Shown here: one piece after another, positions 1 to 9,025 of the stretch
How the letters are laid out: each line of letters starts with the position of its first letter
Numbering within the stretch: position 1 is the first letter of the stretch
Origin: Rhodococcoides fascians A44A
Lineage (GTDB): Bacteria > Actinomycetota > Actinomycetes > Mycobacteriales > Mycobacteriaceae
Reading direction: 5' to 3'
Assembly: GCF_000760735.1 (NCBI RefSeq)
Contig: NZ_JMEX01000007.1
Span: 124,001-188,000 of the forward strand
DNA length: 64,000 nucleotides
Program-made: the position numbers and the translations under genes
The notes under the pieces: model-generated
Seen by the model: the letters and a program-made list of their open reading frames with translations, nothing else
What the model was told of the DNA's origin: nothing
Database searches by the model: none

Positions 1-378
1 GCGGGAATCCTTCTCGCGATACAGCGCGGGTTCATCTCGAAGGGCCAGATCACGCTGGAAGGCTTCACCTACAGTGACTCCTTGGCGTTGATCGCGTTCA
101 CCATCCTGGCCGGAACCGGTCACCTGGCGGGCGCTGTGCTCGCCGGATTGTTCGCACCAGGGGGACTGTTGGCGTCGATCCTGTCCTTCACCCCCGACAT
201 CAACGACTGGCTGTCGCTGTTCTTCGCGGCCAACATGATTCTGGTCCTGACCACGGAACCCGACGGTGTTGTCGGTCAGTTCCTGCGGCTTCGAGGCGCA
301 GTGTTCCGGAGACTGCGTCCGTCTGCCTCGACACCCGTAGCGAAGGAGAAGGCACATGCCACAGCTGAGCGTTCGTGA
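1..378 (+). CDS. Branched-chain amino acid/amide ABC transporter permease (LivM type), 3' fragment
   Basis: The frame is open from the window edge to a TGA at 376-378, so only the C-terminal 125 residues or so are present. The fragment is hydrophobic, with two or three membrane segments, for example around the stretches LIAFTILAGTGHLAGAVLAG and WLSLFFAANMILVLTT, followed by a short charged tail. The call rests mainly on context: LivG-type and LivF-type ATPases and a LivK-type lipoprotein follow directly, which is the usual order in hydrophobic amino acid, amide and urea transport operons. Its end overlaps the next gene's ATG by 23 nt, so translation is probably coupled. The substrate cannot be read from this piece. 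Confidence 0.75.
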   Translation, partial: AGILLAIQRGFISKGQITLEGFTYSDSLALIAFTILAGTGHLAGAVLAGLFAPGGLLASILSFTPDINDWLSLFFAANMILVLTTEPDGVVGQFLRLRGAVFRRLRPSASTPVAKEKAHATAERS

Positions 379-1138
379 CCTCTCGGTCGAGATCGACGGC
401 CATCGCATCCTCGACTCCGTGTCGATGACGGTCTCGCCGGGCCGCATCGTCGGACTTCTCGGTGCCAACGGAGCAGGCAAGAGCACCGCGATCGACGCCA
501 TAACCGGCTACCAGCGGATCACGTCGGGAACCATCGAGGTGGGGGATCGCGATCTGACGCACGCCAGCGCGCCGGCGCGGGCGCGTCACGGTGTCAGCCG
601 GACGTTTCAGGACTATCTGCTGTTCGAGGATCTGACCGTCGAGGAGAACTTGCTTTCCGCGGCCGAGGTACGTGGGCGCAAATCCGTCGCCGAGAGCCTG
701 GTTCGGTTCGGGCGCCCGGCCCGTGCCGCTCTCGCACGAGTTGATGCACTACTGATTGCGCACGGCCTCGACGCCATCAGATACAAGAGGGTCGAGGAGT
801 TGTCGCTGGGCTGGCATGCGCGGGTGAATCTCGCCCGCGCGGCAGTGCAGGACCCCTCGGTTCTGCTGCTCGACGAGCCCGCCGCGGCGTTGAGTCTCGA
901 TGCCCGACGGCGCGTCGTCGACACCATCAAGGACATCCGCGACACCACCGATACGTCGATTCTGCTGGTCGAACACAATCTAGATGTCGTCACCGAGGTC
1001 TGCGACGACATCTACGTTCTCGAAGCAGGTGCCGTCATCGCCCACGGTGTCACCGCCGAGATTCTCGAACATCCGACGGTGCGCTCCATCTACTTCGGTG
1101 AGGACGAGTCGGCGCTGCCGGAGGGGGTTTCAGCATGA
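356..1138 (+). CDS. ABC transporter ATP-binding protein, LivG type
   Basis: A 260-residue ATPase subunit that would energise uptake of amino acids, amides or urea at the inner face of the membrane. Walker A is GANGAGKST at residues 36-44, Walker B is VLLLDEPAA, and the switch histidine lies in LLVEHN. The ABC signature is unusual: where LSGGQ is expected the protein reads LSLGWHARV. Walker A, Walker B and the H-loop are intact, so the gene is not obviously broken, but its ATPase contribution may be asymmetric with the next subunit, which has a canonical LSGGQ. The ATG lies inside the permease end, and the stop overlaps the LivF start in an ATGA. Confidence 0.88.
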   Translation: MPQLSVRDLSVEIDGHRILDSVSMTVSPGRIVGLLGANGAGKSTAIDAITGYQRITSGTIEVGDRDLTHASAPARARHGVSRTFQDYLLFEDLTVEENLLSAAEVRGRKSVAESLVRFGRPARAALARVDALLIAHGLDAIRYKRVEELSLGWHARVNLARAAVQDPSVLLLDEPAAALSLDARRRVVDTIKDIRDTTDTSILLVEHNLDVVTEVCDDIYVLEAGAVIAHGVTAEILEHPTVRSIYFGEDESALPEGVSA

Positions 1139-1836
1139 CCACAGCAATTTCCACTGCAGGCCTGCGCGTCGACGGGTTGACGGTCGACTACGGCAACGGA
1201 TCCGGATTGTGGGACTTCGACCTGAGCGTCGAACCAGGTGAAGTGGTCTGCGTCATCGGGAAGAACGGTGCGGGCAAGTCGAGTGCATTGCTCGGGATTT
1301 CCGGCTTCGTCGCACCGCAGTCGGGCACGGTCGCGGTGGACGGGGACGCGCTGACGGGTACTCCTTACCGGCGATGCAAGGAACACATCAGCCTTGTCGT
1401 CAAGGGACGGTCGCTGTTCGGCAGCCTCACCCTCGCCGACAATCTCGCGCTCGCTCACATCGACGAGGGTGAGTTCTTCGACCTGTTCCCGCAGTTGGAG
1501 CCCCGTCGGAACGTGTTGGCAGGCAGCCTGAGTGGTGGTCAGCAGCAGCTGGCGGCCGTCGGTCGGGCGTTGTTGCGCGACGTGCGCGTCGTACTTCTGG
1601 ACGAACTCACCTTCGGACTGAGTCCTGCCGTGCGCACTCTCATCGCCCGAGTGGTCGGCGAGCAGGCGAAGCGGCGCAACATCAGCGTGGTGGTCGTCGA
1701 ACAACATGTCGAGACTGCCGTCGCGATCGCCGATCGAACCCTCGTATTGGCTGACGGCCGAACAGTTCTCGAACTCGACCGAGACGAACTCGTCAGCGCA
1801 ACCGACCACGTCGAACAGACCTATCTCCATCCATAG
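1135..1836 (+). CDS. ABC transporter ATP-binding protein, LivF type
   Basis: A 233-residue second ATPase of the same importer. It has Walker A GKNGAGKSS, a canonical signature LSGGQQQ, a Walker B region reading VVLLDELTF (Leu where Pro is common after the catalytic Glu), and the switch His in VVEQHV. Its start overlaps the stop of livG by 4 nt (ATGA), the typical translational coupling of such pairs. It should form a heterodimer with the LivG-type subunit. The substrate-binding lipoprotein follows after 14 nt, so the four genes form one operon. Confidence 0.9.
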   Translation: MTTAISTAGLRVDGLTVDYGNGSGLWDFDLSVEPGEVVCVIGKNGAGKSSALLGISGFVAPQSGTVAVDGDALTGTPYRRCKEHISLVVKGRSLFGSLTLADNLALAHIDEGEFFDLFPQLEPRRNVLAGSLSGGQQQLAAVGRALLRDVRVVLLDELTFGLSPAVRTLIARVVGEQAKRRNISVVVVEQHVETAVAIADRTLVLADGRTVLELDRDELVSATDHVEQTYLHP

Positions 1837-1850
1837 CCAGAAGGACAACC

Positions 1851-3047
1851 ATGTTCACAGTCAAGTTCCGCGCGGGCATCATCGCCGTATCCGCGCTCTC
1901 TCTCCTCGCCGCCGGATGCTCCGGCAACGATGAATCCAGCGACGACACCATCAACGTCGGGTTCATCGCACCGCTGTCGTCGTCGGCGACGGCGTTCCAG
2001 GATCCCGCACTTGTCGCCGAGATCGCCGAGAAGGCGATCAACGATCAGGGTGGTATCAACGGCAAGAACCTCAACGTCATCGTCTACGACACCAAGGGGC
2101 AGCCCGCGAATGTCATCGCGGGTGCGCGCAAGCTCGTCAACGAGGACAACGTCGTCGCGTTCATCGGTGGCAACAGCGGTGACGGCCTGGCCGAGATCGG
2201 GAAGCAGGCAGGCGTCGTCAACTGGTTCCCGATGGGCTGCGCGGCAGCCGACGTCGACAACGAGCTCTCGATGATCGCAGCACTCAACTGCGCCGGTGCC
2301 GCGCAGGGCACCTACCTCGGCGGCACCCGCTTCAAGCCGAAAAAGGCCGTGTACGTCGCCTACGCGGGTAACACGCCGTACATCGAGAACGCGAAGCTCG
2401 GTTACAAGAACGCAGGCGTCGACGACGTCGAGATCATCGAGATTGCGCCGGATACAACCGACTACGCGCCGGTGATCGCCAAGATCAAGGCGGCGAACCC
2501 GGATGTGTGGGGCGGCATGATCTACACGCCGGAGAAGCTGACTGCACTGTTACAGGCAGCGGTGGAGCAGAACCTGCGGATTCCGTTGGTGCTGAGCAAC
2601 AACGTGATGGAGGACGCGACCATCAAGGTGATCTCGGATTCCGGCATCGAGAACTCCGTTGCGCTCGAGAAGGGTGAGGACGCGGAGCTGTTCGCCACCT
2701 GGAAGGAGTACGAGGACCAGCTGGCAAAGTACGACCCCGAGGGCAAGGTCAAGACCCCGCACGACGGCAGCGTCAGCACCGACTGGCTCGCCGTATGGAC
2801 GTTCGCGCAGGAGGCACGAAAGCTCGACACCGTCGACCGCGACACCTTCCGTGAGCATGCCCTGAACCTGACGGACTTCCAGACCGACGTACTGCACCCG
2901 ATCGACTTCACCATCCAGGACGGACCGGTACTCACCGCTCCGCGCCAGGCCAACCTCTGGGCGTTCGCCGGTCACATCGCCGATGGTGAACTGCACGTGG
3001 ACAGTCCCACTCCGTTCAGCGCGTTCGAGAAGACGCCGGTTCAGTAG
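1851..3047 (+). CDS. Branched-chain amino acid/amide/urea-type substrate-binding lipoprotein
   Basis: A 398-residue extracytoplasmic binding protein. A signal peptide ends in the lipobox LLAAGC with Cys23 as the lipidated residue, followed by a Ser/Asp-rich linker. The mature part starts with NVGFIAPLSSSATAFQ, the start pattern of periplasmic binding fold type I (Peripla_BP_6) proteins, and has a GINGK loop. An AGGAC Shine-Dalgarno-like sequence precedes the ATG. It completes the upstream liv-type operon by delivering ligand to the permeases. Branched-chain amino acids, amides and urea are all plausible ligands. Confidence 0.88.
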   Translation: MFTVKFRAGIIAVSALSLLAAGCSGNDESSDDTINVGFIAPLSSSATAFQDPALVAEIAEKAINDQGGINGKNLNVIVYDTKGQPANVIAGARKLVNEDNVVAFIGGNSGDGLAEIGKQAGVVNWFPMGCAAADVDNELSMIAALNCAGAAQGTYLGGTRFKPKKAVYVAYAGNTPYIENAKLGYKNAGVDDVEIIEIAPDTTDYAPVIAKIKAANPDVWGGMIYTPEKLTALLQAAVEQNLRIPLVLSNNVMEDATIKVISDSGIENSVALEKGEDAELFATWKEYEDQLAKYDPEGKVKTPHDGSVSTDWLAVWTFAQEARKLDTVDRDTFREHALNLTDFQTDVLHPIDFTIQDGPVLTAPRQANLWAFAGHIADGELHVDSPTPFSAFEKTPVQ

Positions 3048-3111
3048 GCGACTGATTCAGGCGCCTCGTCCACAATCGGCTTCGGGCCCGACGGCAACTA
3101 TCCTCGTAGCG

Positions 3112-3522
3112 GTGAACCAGCGCCCGATTACCCTCGACACATTGGGGGCCTGGGTGATCAAGTGCAATCCCGCTTCCACCGATCTTGCGCCGATGGTTGC
3201 CTCGGGCAAGGCACACGAATGGTGGTGCATTGCGGACAACTATCGAACTCGCTTGATGGCCGAGGGCCACCCGGTTCTGTTCTGGGTCAGTGGCCCTCGG
3301 CGGCGCGGTGTGTGGGGAGCCGGTCGCTTGACCGGTGCTGCGGTGCCGGGTGAGCAGTGGAAGGTGCCTACGGACATCTCGCTGTTCGACGAACCCATTC
3401 TTGCGGAGCGACTTACTGCCTTCCCCGAGTTGGAAGTTTTCCGGTCACCTCAGCAGGCCAACCCGTCGTGGGTCGACCTCACTGCGTGGTCCAGAATCAG
3501 CGCAATCCTTCCCCCGATGTGA
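3112..3522 (+). CDS. EVE (PUA-like) domain protein
   Basis: A 136-residue protein made of one EVE domain. Typical features are the opening strand with WVIKCNP, the segment WWCIADNYRTRLM, the strand PVLFWVSGPRRRGVWGAGRL, and a C-terminal VDLTAWSR. EVE domains have a PUA-like fold and are known or predicted to bind modified nucleotides, often as readers in modification-dependent restriction systems. I chose the GTG at 3112 because the conserved domain starts a few residues after it; the longer upstream frame overlaps the transporter gene and reads as nonsense. There is no clear ribosome binding site. It stands alone here, so a housekeeping role in RNA binding is as likely as defence. Confidence 0.72.
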   Translation: MNQRPITLDTLGAWVIKCNPASTDLAPMVASGKAHEWWCIADNYRTRLMAEGHPVLFWVSGPRRRGVWGAGRLTGAAVPGEQWKVPTDISLFDEPILAERLTAFPELEVFRSPQQANPSWVDLTAWSRISAILPPM

Positions 3523-3728
3523 TCGACCTGAAGGACCCCTTCGTCGAGTCCGGACGTACCGTCATCTCGGGGTGACGACACCGTGCCTTCAGTGCATTGC
3601 GCCGTGGTCGCTCACGCCGGACAACTCTGGTTGACTGGTTCACGTCACTGCGGGCACGAGGGGTCGGCTCGGCAGCGTTCCGAGCTGCGGTGATCCATGG
3701 GATCTGCAAGAGGGCGTGCCTGAGGACG

Positions 3729-4793
3729 ATGCGACAGTTTTTGCGATGGTGGTATCACCCCGCCGACTACGACTGGACCGTTGCGTATCACCGACGGGAT
3801 CCGCTTCTTCGCAATGCCAACTGGGCGGTGTCGTCGTGGTGCGGACTGTATGCAGTGCTGTGCGTGTTGGCGGCGCACACCCCTGCCGGTGTGCCAGATG
3901 GGAACGGGCGGGTGATCGCGTATTCGCTCGCGGCGACCGCGATGGTCATCGCCCTGGTGTGGCTCCGCCGGTCCTGGCTTTCGCGGACGATGTCGCGAGT
4001 GTTCGTCGGCTATCTCGAAATCGGTGCTGTCGTGCTGCTCCTGTCGTTGCAGGATCCGTTCGTGGCTCTACCGTGTGCGGCTGCTCTGGGAGTCATCGGC
4101 AGTTACATCGTCACGTTCCACAGCCCGAAGCTGTTCGTTGCTCATCAAGTTCTGTCGGTCACCACGGTCGGGATCTTGTTCACCGAAGCGTTGACGTCGC
4201 CGGATGCCGATGTGGTGCTGGCGTGTGCGTACCTCGTGGTCCTGACGCTCGTGCTGTTTTCGGCGCCAATCCTCGCGCACATGCTTTTGCTGTTGCTTCG
4301 GCGTGATGCTGCGTCCGCGTTCTACGACCCGCTGACCGGTCTGTTGAATCGGCGTGGGTTCGATTCCGTGTTCGCCGAGCGCGTGCGGGGCCCTGATTCC
4401 CTGATGATCGTCGATCTCGACGATTTCAAAGGCATCAACGACAGCTACGGGCATGCTCACGGCGACATGGTGCTCAGAGACATCGCGAGCACCCTGTACG
4501 CGGAGTTCCCGGCGCCTGCACTGTCGGCGCGGATCGGGGGAGAGGAATTTCTGATCCTGGTCGAGGCGGATGACGCCGAGGCGCTTGCGCGGGCACAGCG
4601 GCTCCTCGTCCACCTGGACAAGGGACGAGCGGGCAGCACGACGGTGAGCATCGGTGTTGCACGGCTGCCGGCCCGCTCGTCGGTCGAGGATCTCTGGCGT
4701 GCCTGCGACAGGGCCGACGCCGCGATGTACACGGCCAAGAAGGCCGGCGGAAACTCCATTCACGTCGACGACACTCGACCGACGAATCTGTGA
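3729..4793 (+). CDS. Membrane-anchored diguanylate cyclase (GGDEF)
   Basis: A 354-residue protein with about six hydrophobic helices between residues 30 and 190, then a GGDEF domain. The sequence YDPLTGLLNRRGF opens the domain, DLDDFKGINDSYGH carries metal- and nucleotide-binding residues, and the active-site loop is GGEEF at 270-274. It should make cyclic di-GMP from two GTP. No RxxD inhibitory site is visible just before the loop. I chose the ATG at 3729 because it has GAGG five bases upstream and fits the start of the protein; the frame is open further upstream but reads as Arg-rich nonsense. The gene is convergent with the next one. Confidence 0.85.
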   Translation: MRQFLRWWYHPADYDWTVAYHRRDPLLRNANWAVSSWCGLYAVLCVLAAHTPAGVPDGNGRVIAYSLAATAMVIALVWLRRSWLSRTMSRVFVGYLEIGAVVLLLSLQDPFVALPCAAALGVIGSYIVTFHSPKLFVAHQVLSVTTVGILFTEALTSPDADVVLACAYLVVLTLVLFSAPILAHMLLLLLRRDAASAFYDPLTGLLNRRGFDSVFAERVRGPDSLMIVDLDDFKGINDSYGHAHGDMVLRDIASTLYAEFPAPALSARIGGEEFLILVEADDAEALARAQRLLVHLDKGRAGSTTVSIGVARLPARSSVEDLWRACDRADAAMYTAKKAGGNSIHVDDTRPTNL

Positions 4794-4805
4794 CGCGGGT
4801 GGACT

Positions 4806-5579
4806 TCAGAACAGAGTTGGCTCCGCGTATCGGCCCTCGCGCGCCTCTCGCCGACGGGCGTTCCACCGTTCGACGAGCCACATCTCCACCAGTTCGGGGC
4901 GGGTACCGATGTCCGACGCCCAGCGGGTGAGCAGTTCGACGTAGCGCTCGTACCGCTTGCGGGTGAATCCGGTGACCGCGGGATCCTCCAGCCACCCCTC
5001 GTGGATGAGCGTCGAGACGCCGTACTGGTCGATGAGCTGAGCCTTGCCGCGCTCGACGGACGTCTCGGTGGCCCACAGGAACGTGGCCATCAGTGACATC
5101 CCGACACCGGGTGTGTCCGGCCAGCCGGACCACGAGCCGCCTGGTAGCTCGGGAACGATGCGGTCTCGTATGCACCGGTCCAAGACGGCCCGGGTTTTCG
5201 CGAACGGGTCTTCGTCCGGCCGGCTGAGGTGCGGGTTCTGGACGTCGGGAAAACGTCGTTTCGACTTGCGGTTCCTGTGCCCACCCTGCCATGCCGCGCA
5301 CAAGAACAGCAGACCGAGCGACGGCTGATCACCCACGACGAGGGCGGTCCCGACGCGTAGATCGTTGCGCTGCACGATGGCCGAACCGTCGCTGACGACG
5401 GCGCCGTCGAGGTCGCGTCCGCGCAGGCGGATGTCATGGCCCGCGTTGCGAAGATGCAAATTCCACCAATCGAGATCCACCTCGACGCCGTCGTCGAGAA
5501 CCTGCAACTCGTAGCTGCGCAACTGGCACCACTGAACACAGGCCTTCGGCGGTGTGAATCCGTCGTCGAGTTGTGACAT
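4806..5579 (-). CDS. Conserved-looking protein of unknown function (257 aa)
   Basis: I do not recognise a family. The product is soluble, with no signal peptide or membrane segment, rich in Trp and Arg, and has a central segment with PGGSWSGWPDTPGVGMS followed by a likely helical C-terminal half. Coding quality looks real: residue composition is balanced, and the convergent gene on the other strand ends 12 nt away. It starts 62 nt after the phosphonate-associated alcohol dehydrogenase ends, so it could be the last gene of the phosphonate operon, but nothing in the sequence ties it to that pathway. Confidence 0.6.
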   Translation of the reverse strand: MSQLDDGFTPPKACVQWCQLRSYELQVLDDGVEVDLDWWNLHLRNAGHDIRLRGRDLDGAVVSDGSAIVQRNDLRVGTALVVGDQPSLGLLFLCAAWQGGHRNRKSKRRFPDVQNPHLSRPDEDPFAKTRAVLDRCIRDRIVPELPGGSWSGWPDTPGVGMSLMATFLWATETSVERGKAQLIDQYGVSTLIHEGWLEDPAVTGFTRKRYERYVELLTRWASDIGTRPELVEMWLVERWNARRREAREGRYAEPTLF

Positions 5580-5641
5580 GCCGATATCTTGGCACCGGGC
5601 ACCGACACGTTCGGTCGACGCCGGGAGCCGCGCCGAAGACT

Positions 5642-6667
5642 TCAGGAAGTGCCGGGAGCCACGGATGCACGGAGTATGCCCGGTCGTGTCGGGACGAGGA
5701 CGCGTGCGAGTTCGGTGAGGGGTACCGGGGCGTCGACCAGTTCGGCCCAGGGATATCGATCACCGGTTGTATGGAGGAAGTCGACGGCCTGGGGCAGGTG
5801 GTGCGGCTCGTAGTTGTGCACGCCGGTGATGGTCAACCATCCGCGCACGACGCGTTCGGGGTCGACGGTGATCGGTGGGCCGGGGGTGACCGAGCCGGCC
5901 AGAACGAGTCGTCCACCAGTGTCGAGTCTTCCGAGCGCGGCTTGTACCGCTGCCGCAGCGCCGGTGAAGTCGATTGCCACGTCCACGGACTGATCGTCGT
6001 CGTCGATGGCGCCGAAAGCACGGGCGTGACTTTGCCGCTGAGGATTGTGATCGACGACGAACACGCTCACTGCACCTCGATGAGCCGACGCGGCGGCCGC
6101 GGTGATGCCGAGCATTCCCGCGCCGTAGATCAGCACCCGTCGTCCGGTCAGGTCGCCCGCGGCCTGGAGCGCCGCCATCACGGTCGCCGTCGCGCATGCC
6201 GCGGGCGCGGCCACGGCGTCGGGCATCGTCTTGGGTACGGGCGCGATGGCGGTGCCCTTCGGCAACACGATGTGCCGGGCGTAGGAACCGCTCAAAGCCC
6301 ACTCGCCGACGGCGGATTCGTGCCCCACCTTGCGTACGTCGACGCACTTTGCGGTGAATCCCGACGTGCAGCGCGCGCATCGTCCGCAGGGCACGGTCAC
6401 CGACCACACCACCCGGTCACCGACCGAGGCCGACGCGTCGTCGCCGACCGCAACCACCGTCCCGACGGCCTCGTGCCCCAGAACGGACGGGCACGCCGCC
6501 GGGCGTCGACCCGTCACCGTGTGCAGGTCGCTCCCACACACGGTGGCGAGGGCGACCTCCACCAGAACGTCTCCCGGCGCGAGTTCCGGGATCTCGAGGG
6601 TCAGTATGTCGATGCCGTCGGGCGTCCATACCGCTGCCTGCGTCAGACGAGGAGTGACCTGATCCAT
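5642..6667 (-). CDS. Zinc-dependent alcohol dehydrogenase, phosphonate-catabolism-associated type
   Basis: A 341-residue medium-chain dehydrogenase. Catalytic zinc ligands are Cys44 in CGSDLHT and the GHE at 64-66. Structural zinc ligands are Cys94, Cys97, Cys100 and Cys108. A Rossmann motif (VLIYGAGMLGITAAA) binds NAD(P). I recall a described family of alcohol dehydrogenases that travel with phnCDE genes (the TIGR03366 type), and this gene has both the sequence style and the setting. A role oxidising or reducing a phosphonate-derived alcohol or aldehyde is inference. The ATG at 6667 lies 25 nt inside the end of phnE, so translation is probably coupled; the longer open frame upstream is a shadow of phnE. 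Confidence 0.82.
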   Translation of the reverse strand: MDQVTPRLTQAAVWTPDGIDILTLEIPELAPGDVLVEVALATVCGSDLHTVTGRRPAACPSVLGHEAVGTVVAVGDDASASVGDRVVWSVTVPCGRCARCTSGFTAKCVDVRKVGHESAVGEWALSGSYARHIVLPKGTAIAPVPKTMPDAVAAPAACATATVMAALQAAGDLTGRRVLIYGAGMLGITAAAASAHRGAVSVFVVDHNPQRQSHARAFGAIDDDDQSVDVAIDFTGAAAAVQAALGRLDTGGRLVLAGSVTPGPPITVDPERVVRGWLTITGVHNYEPHHLPQAVDFLHTTGDRYPWAELVDAPVPLTELARVLVPTRPGILRASVAPGTS

Positions 6668-8226
6668 CCGGAAATCCTTTCGACTGCGTAGACGACGACG
6701 AAGATGACGAGGACGATTGCGCCTGCCACGTCGAAGTTGAGTGTGCGTATCGACTCGAACAACAGGAATCCGATTCCGCCTGCACCGACGATTCCGAGGA
6801 TGGTGGAGGTGCGGATGTTGACGTCGAGTAGATACAGGCTCGATCCGACGATCGACGGAACGGCCTGCGGCACGACCGCATTGACGATCTTGTTCCACCA
6901 GCCACCGCCGACGGACGATACCGCTTCGAGCGGACCGGAGTCGATCTCCTCGACCGCGTCGGCGACGAGTTTTCCGAGGAACCCGACGGAGCCGATCGCG
7001 AGCGCGCACGTGCCGGCAACCGGGCCCAGGCCGAGGGCTGCGACGAACACGACCGCAAGAATGAGCTCCGGTACGGCGCGGACCAGCAGGATCCATGATC
7101 TGGCCAGCCAGTACACCGCTGGATGGGGAGTGACGTTGCGTGCGGCGAGGATGCCGACCGGGATGGACAGAACGATGCCGATGGCGGTGGCGACGATTCC
7201 GATCGCGATGGTCTGCACGGTGGCGTCGACGAGATCTGCACCGAGAGAGGAGAAGTCCGGTGGGACCATGCGGCCGAACACCTCGATCGACGGACCGATC
7301 CAGGTGAACAGCGACCTGGGGTCGAGCTCCAGGACGACGAAGGACGCAATAGTGGTGACGATCAGAACGGCCGACGCGCCTATCTTCATGGCGCGATCAC
7401 GAGCGGGTCCCGCCGCCGACGGGACGAGCAGCATTCGCCGCAGAAGGATGGCAGCCAACTCCATCGCCGCGATGATGGCGAGAATGACGAGAACGATGCC
7501 GAGCGCACGCGGATAGATCAACCCGCGCAGGGCATCCTGCAGAGCAAAACCGATACCACCCGCGCCGACGAATCCCAGCACGACGGACATCCTGAGGTTG
7601 ATGTCGATCCGGTAGACGAACGCTGCGATCCATGCGGGAACTACCTGCGGAACAACAGCATTTATCATTTCTCGGACGTAGCCGACGCCGGTGGCGCGCA
7701 CGGCTTCGCGTGGTCCACTGTCGGCTTCCTCGATGGCGTCGGCGAACAGCTTGCCGAGCATGCCGATCGAATGCAGTGCGAGGGCGAGAATGCCCGGCAA
7801 CACACCGATTCCGAGAGCACGGACGAACAGGACGGCGAACAGCAGGTCGGGCATCGCGCGGCAGAAGGTGATGATCGCGCGCGCCACGCTGTAGACGATC
7901 GGGTGCGGCGTCGTGTTGCGTGCCGCGAGGAACGCCAGTGGTACGGAGACGATGGCGGCCAGAACGGTGCCGAGCACTGCCATCAACAGGGTGTCGAAGG
8001 CGAGCGAGACGATGCGGCCGGTGTCGTCGACGCGGGGTGGGAGCATTCGGCCGAGCAGCCGTTGCACGTCTTCGAGCCCGTCGACGAGCGCGGCGGGTGC
8101 AAAATCGATGTAGCCGGCGGACAGGAGCGTCAGCACGACCGCGATCGCGCCGAGTGACGGCAGAAGCCACCGTCGTCGGGACTCGGTCTGTGGGGGTTCG
8201 GTTTTCGGTTCCAGGGTGACGGTCAC
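6643..8226 (-). CDS. phnE: Phosphonate ABC transporter permease, tandem-fused PhnE
   Basis: A 527-residue protein made of two permease units in one chain, about twice the length of a single PhnE. The duplication can be seen in the cytoplasmic EAA-type loops: EEADSGPREAVRATG with NAVVPQVVP in the first half, and EEIDSGPLEAVSSVG with NAVVPQAVP in the second. Each half has five or six membrane helices. Many actinobacteria carry phnE1 and phnE2 as separate genes, so this is a fusion of that pair. The GTG at 8226 overlaps the phnC stop (GTGA), which supports this start over the longer upstream frame. Confidence 0.88.
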   Translation of the reverse strand: MTVTLEPKTEPPQTESRRRWLLPSLGAIAVVLTLLSAGYIDFAPAALVDGLEDVQRLLGRMLPPRVDDTGRIVSLAFDTLLMAVLGTVLAAIVSVPLAFLAARNTTPHPIVYSVARAIITFCRAMPDLLFAVLFVRALGIGVLPGILALALHSIGMLGKLFADAIEEADSGPREAVRATGVGYVREMINAVVPQVVPAWIAAFVYRIDINLRMSVVLGFVGAGGIGFALQDALRGLIYPRALGIVLVILAIIAAMELAAILLRRMLLVPSAAGPARDRAMKIGASAVLIVTTIASFVVLELDPRSLFTWIGPSIEVFGRMVPPDFSSLGADLVDATVQTIAIGIVATAIGIVLSIPVGILAARNVTPHPAVYWLARSWILLVRAVPELILAVVFVAALGLGPVAGTCALAIGSVGFLGKLVADAVEEIDSGPLEAVSSVGGGWWNKIVNAVVPQAVPSIVGSSLYLLDVNIRTSTILGIVGAGGIGFLLFESIRTLNFDVAGAIVLVIFVVVYAVERISGWIRSLLV

Positions 8227-9023
8227 CGCTTCGCCGCCGAGCGTGTGTCTTCCTCCGGGGCGATCCGCTGGTAGATCGGCATGATGTCTTCTCGTGCCAG
8301 TCCTGCGGCCGGTCGATCGAGAACTATTTCGCCGTCGCGCAGCCCGACGAGTCGGTGTGCCCACCCGAGCGCGAGGTCGACCTGGTGCAGGGTGCACACC
8401 ACCGTCAGCTTCTCCTCGGTGCAGACGCGTTGCAGCAGGTCCATGACGATTCCGGCGTTCTCCGGGTCGAGCGATGCGACGGGTTCGTCGGCGAGGACGA
8501 TGCTCGGCCGCTGCATCAACGTGCGAGCGATGGCGACGCGTTGCTGCTGACCGCCGGACAGAGTGTCGGCGCGGCGCTCGGCGTAGTCGGCGAGTCCGAC
8601 GCGGTCGAGGCATCGAAGTGCCTCGGCGCGCATCGCTTTGGGATAGGTCACTGCGCCGTAGCGTGGAACGACCAGCCTTCCGAGACCGCCGACGAGAACG
8701 TTCTCGAGGCAGCTCAGACGTCCGACGAGGTTGAAGTGCTGGAAGATGAAGCCGACCTTCTTGCGGAGGTCGCGCACCGAGCGTCGGGATGCCAGGTCGA
8801 CTCGGGTGTCGAGGGCGGTGATGTTTCCCGACGTGATGGGATGCAGACCGTTGATGCAGCGCAGCAGCGTGGACTTGCCGGACCCCGAAAGACCCAGCAG
8901 CACCAGCATTTCACCGCGGTGGACGTCGAGGTTGACGTTCTTCAGTGCTGTCGTGGTCCCGAATGTCTTGGTGACATCGTGTGCGCTGACGACGATGTCC
9001 TTGCGCTCGATCAGGGGAGACAT
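8223..9023 (-). CDS. phnC: Phosphonate ABC transporter ATP-binding protein PhnC
   Basis: A 266-residue ATPase with Walker A GLSGSGKST at 44-52, Q-loop region FIFQHFNLVGRLS, signature LSGGQQQRVAIAR, Walker B IVLADEPVASLD and switch His in CTLHQVDLA. The sequence and gene order match PhnC of phosphonate/phosphite importers. It starts 2 nt after the phnD stop and its own stop overlaps the phnE GTG, so the three transporter genes are tightly coupled. It powers uptake through the fused PhnE. Confidence 0.92.
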   Translation of the reverse strand: MSPLIERKDIVVSAHDVTKTFGTTTALKNVNLDVHRGEMLVLLGLSGSGKSTLLRCINGLHPITSGNITALDTRVDLASRRSVRDLRKKVGFIFQHFNLVGRLSCLENVLVGGLGRLVVPRYGAVTYPKAMRAEALRCLDRVGLADYAERRADTLSGGQQQRVAIARTLMQRPSIVLADEPVASLDPENAGIVMDLLQRVCTEEKLTVVCTLHQVDLALGWAHRLVGLRDGEIVLDRPAAGLAREDIMPIYQRIAPEEDTRSAAKR

Positions 9024-9025
9024 GG

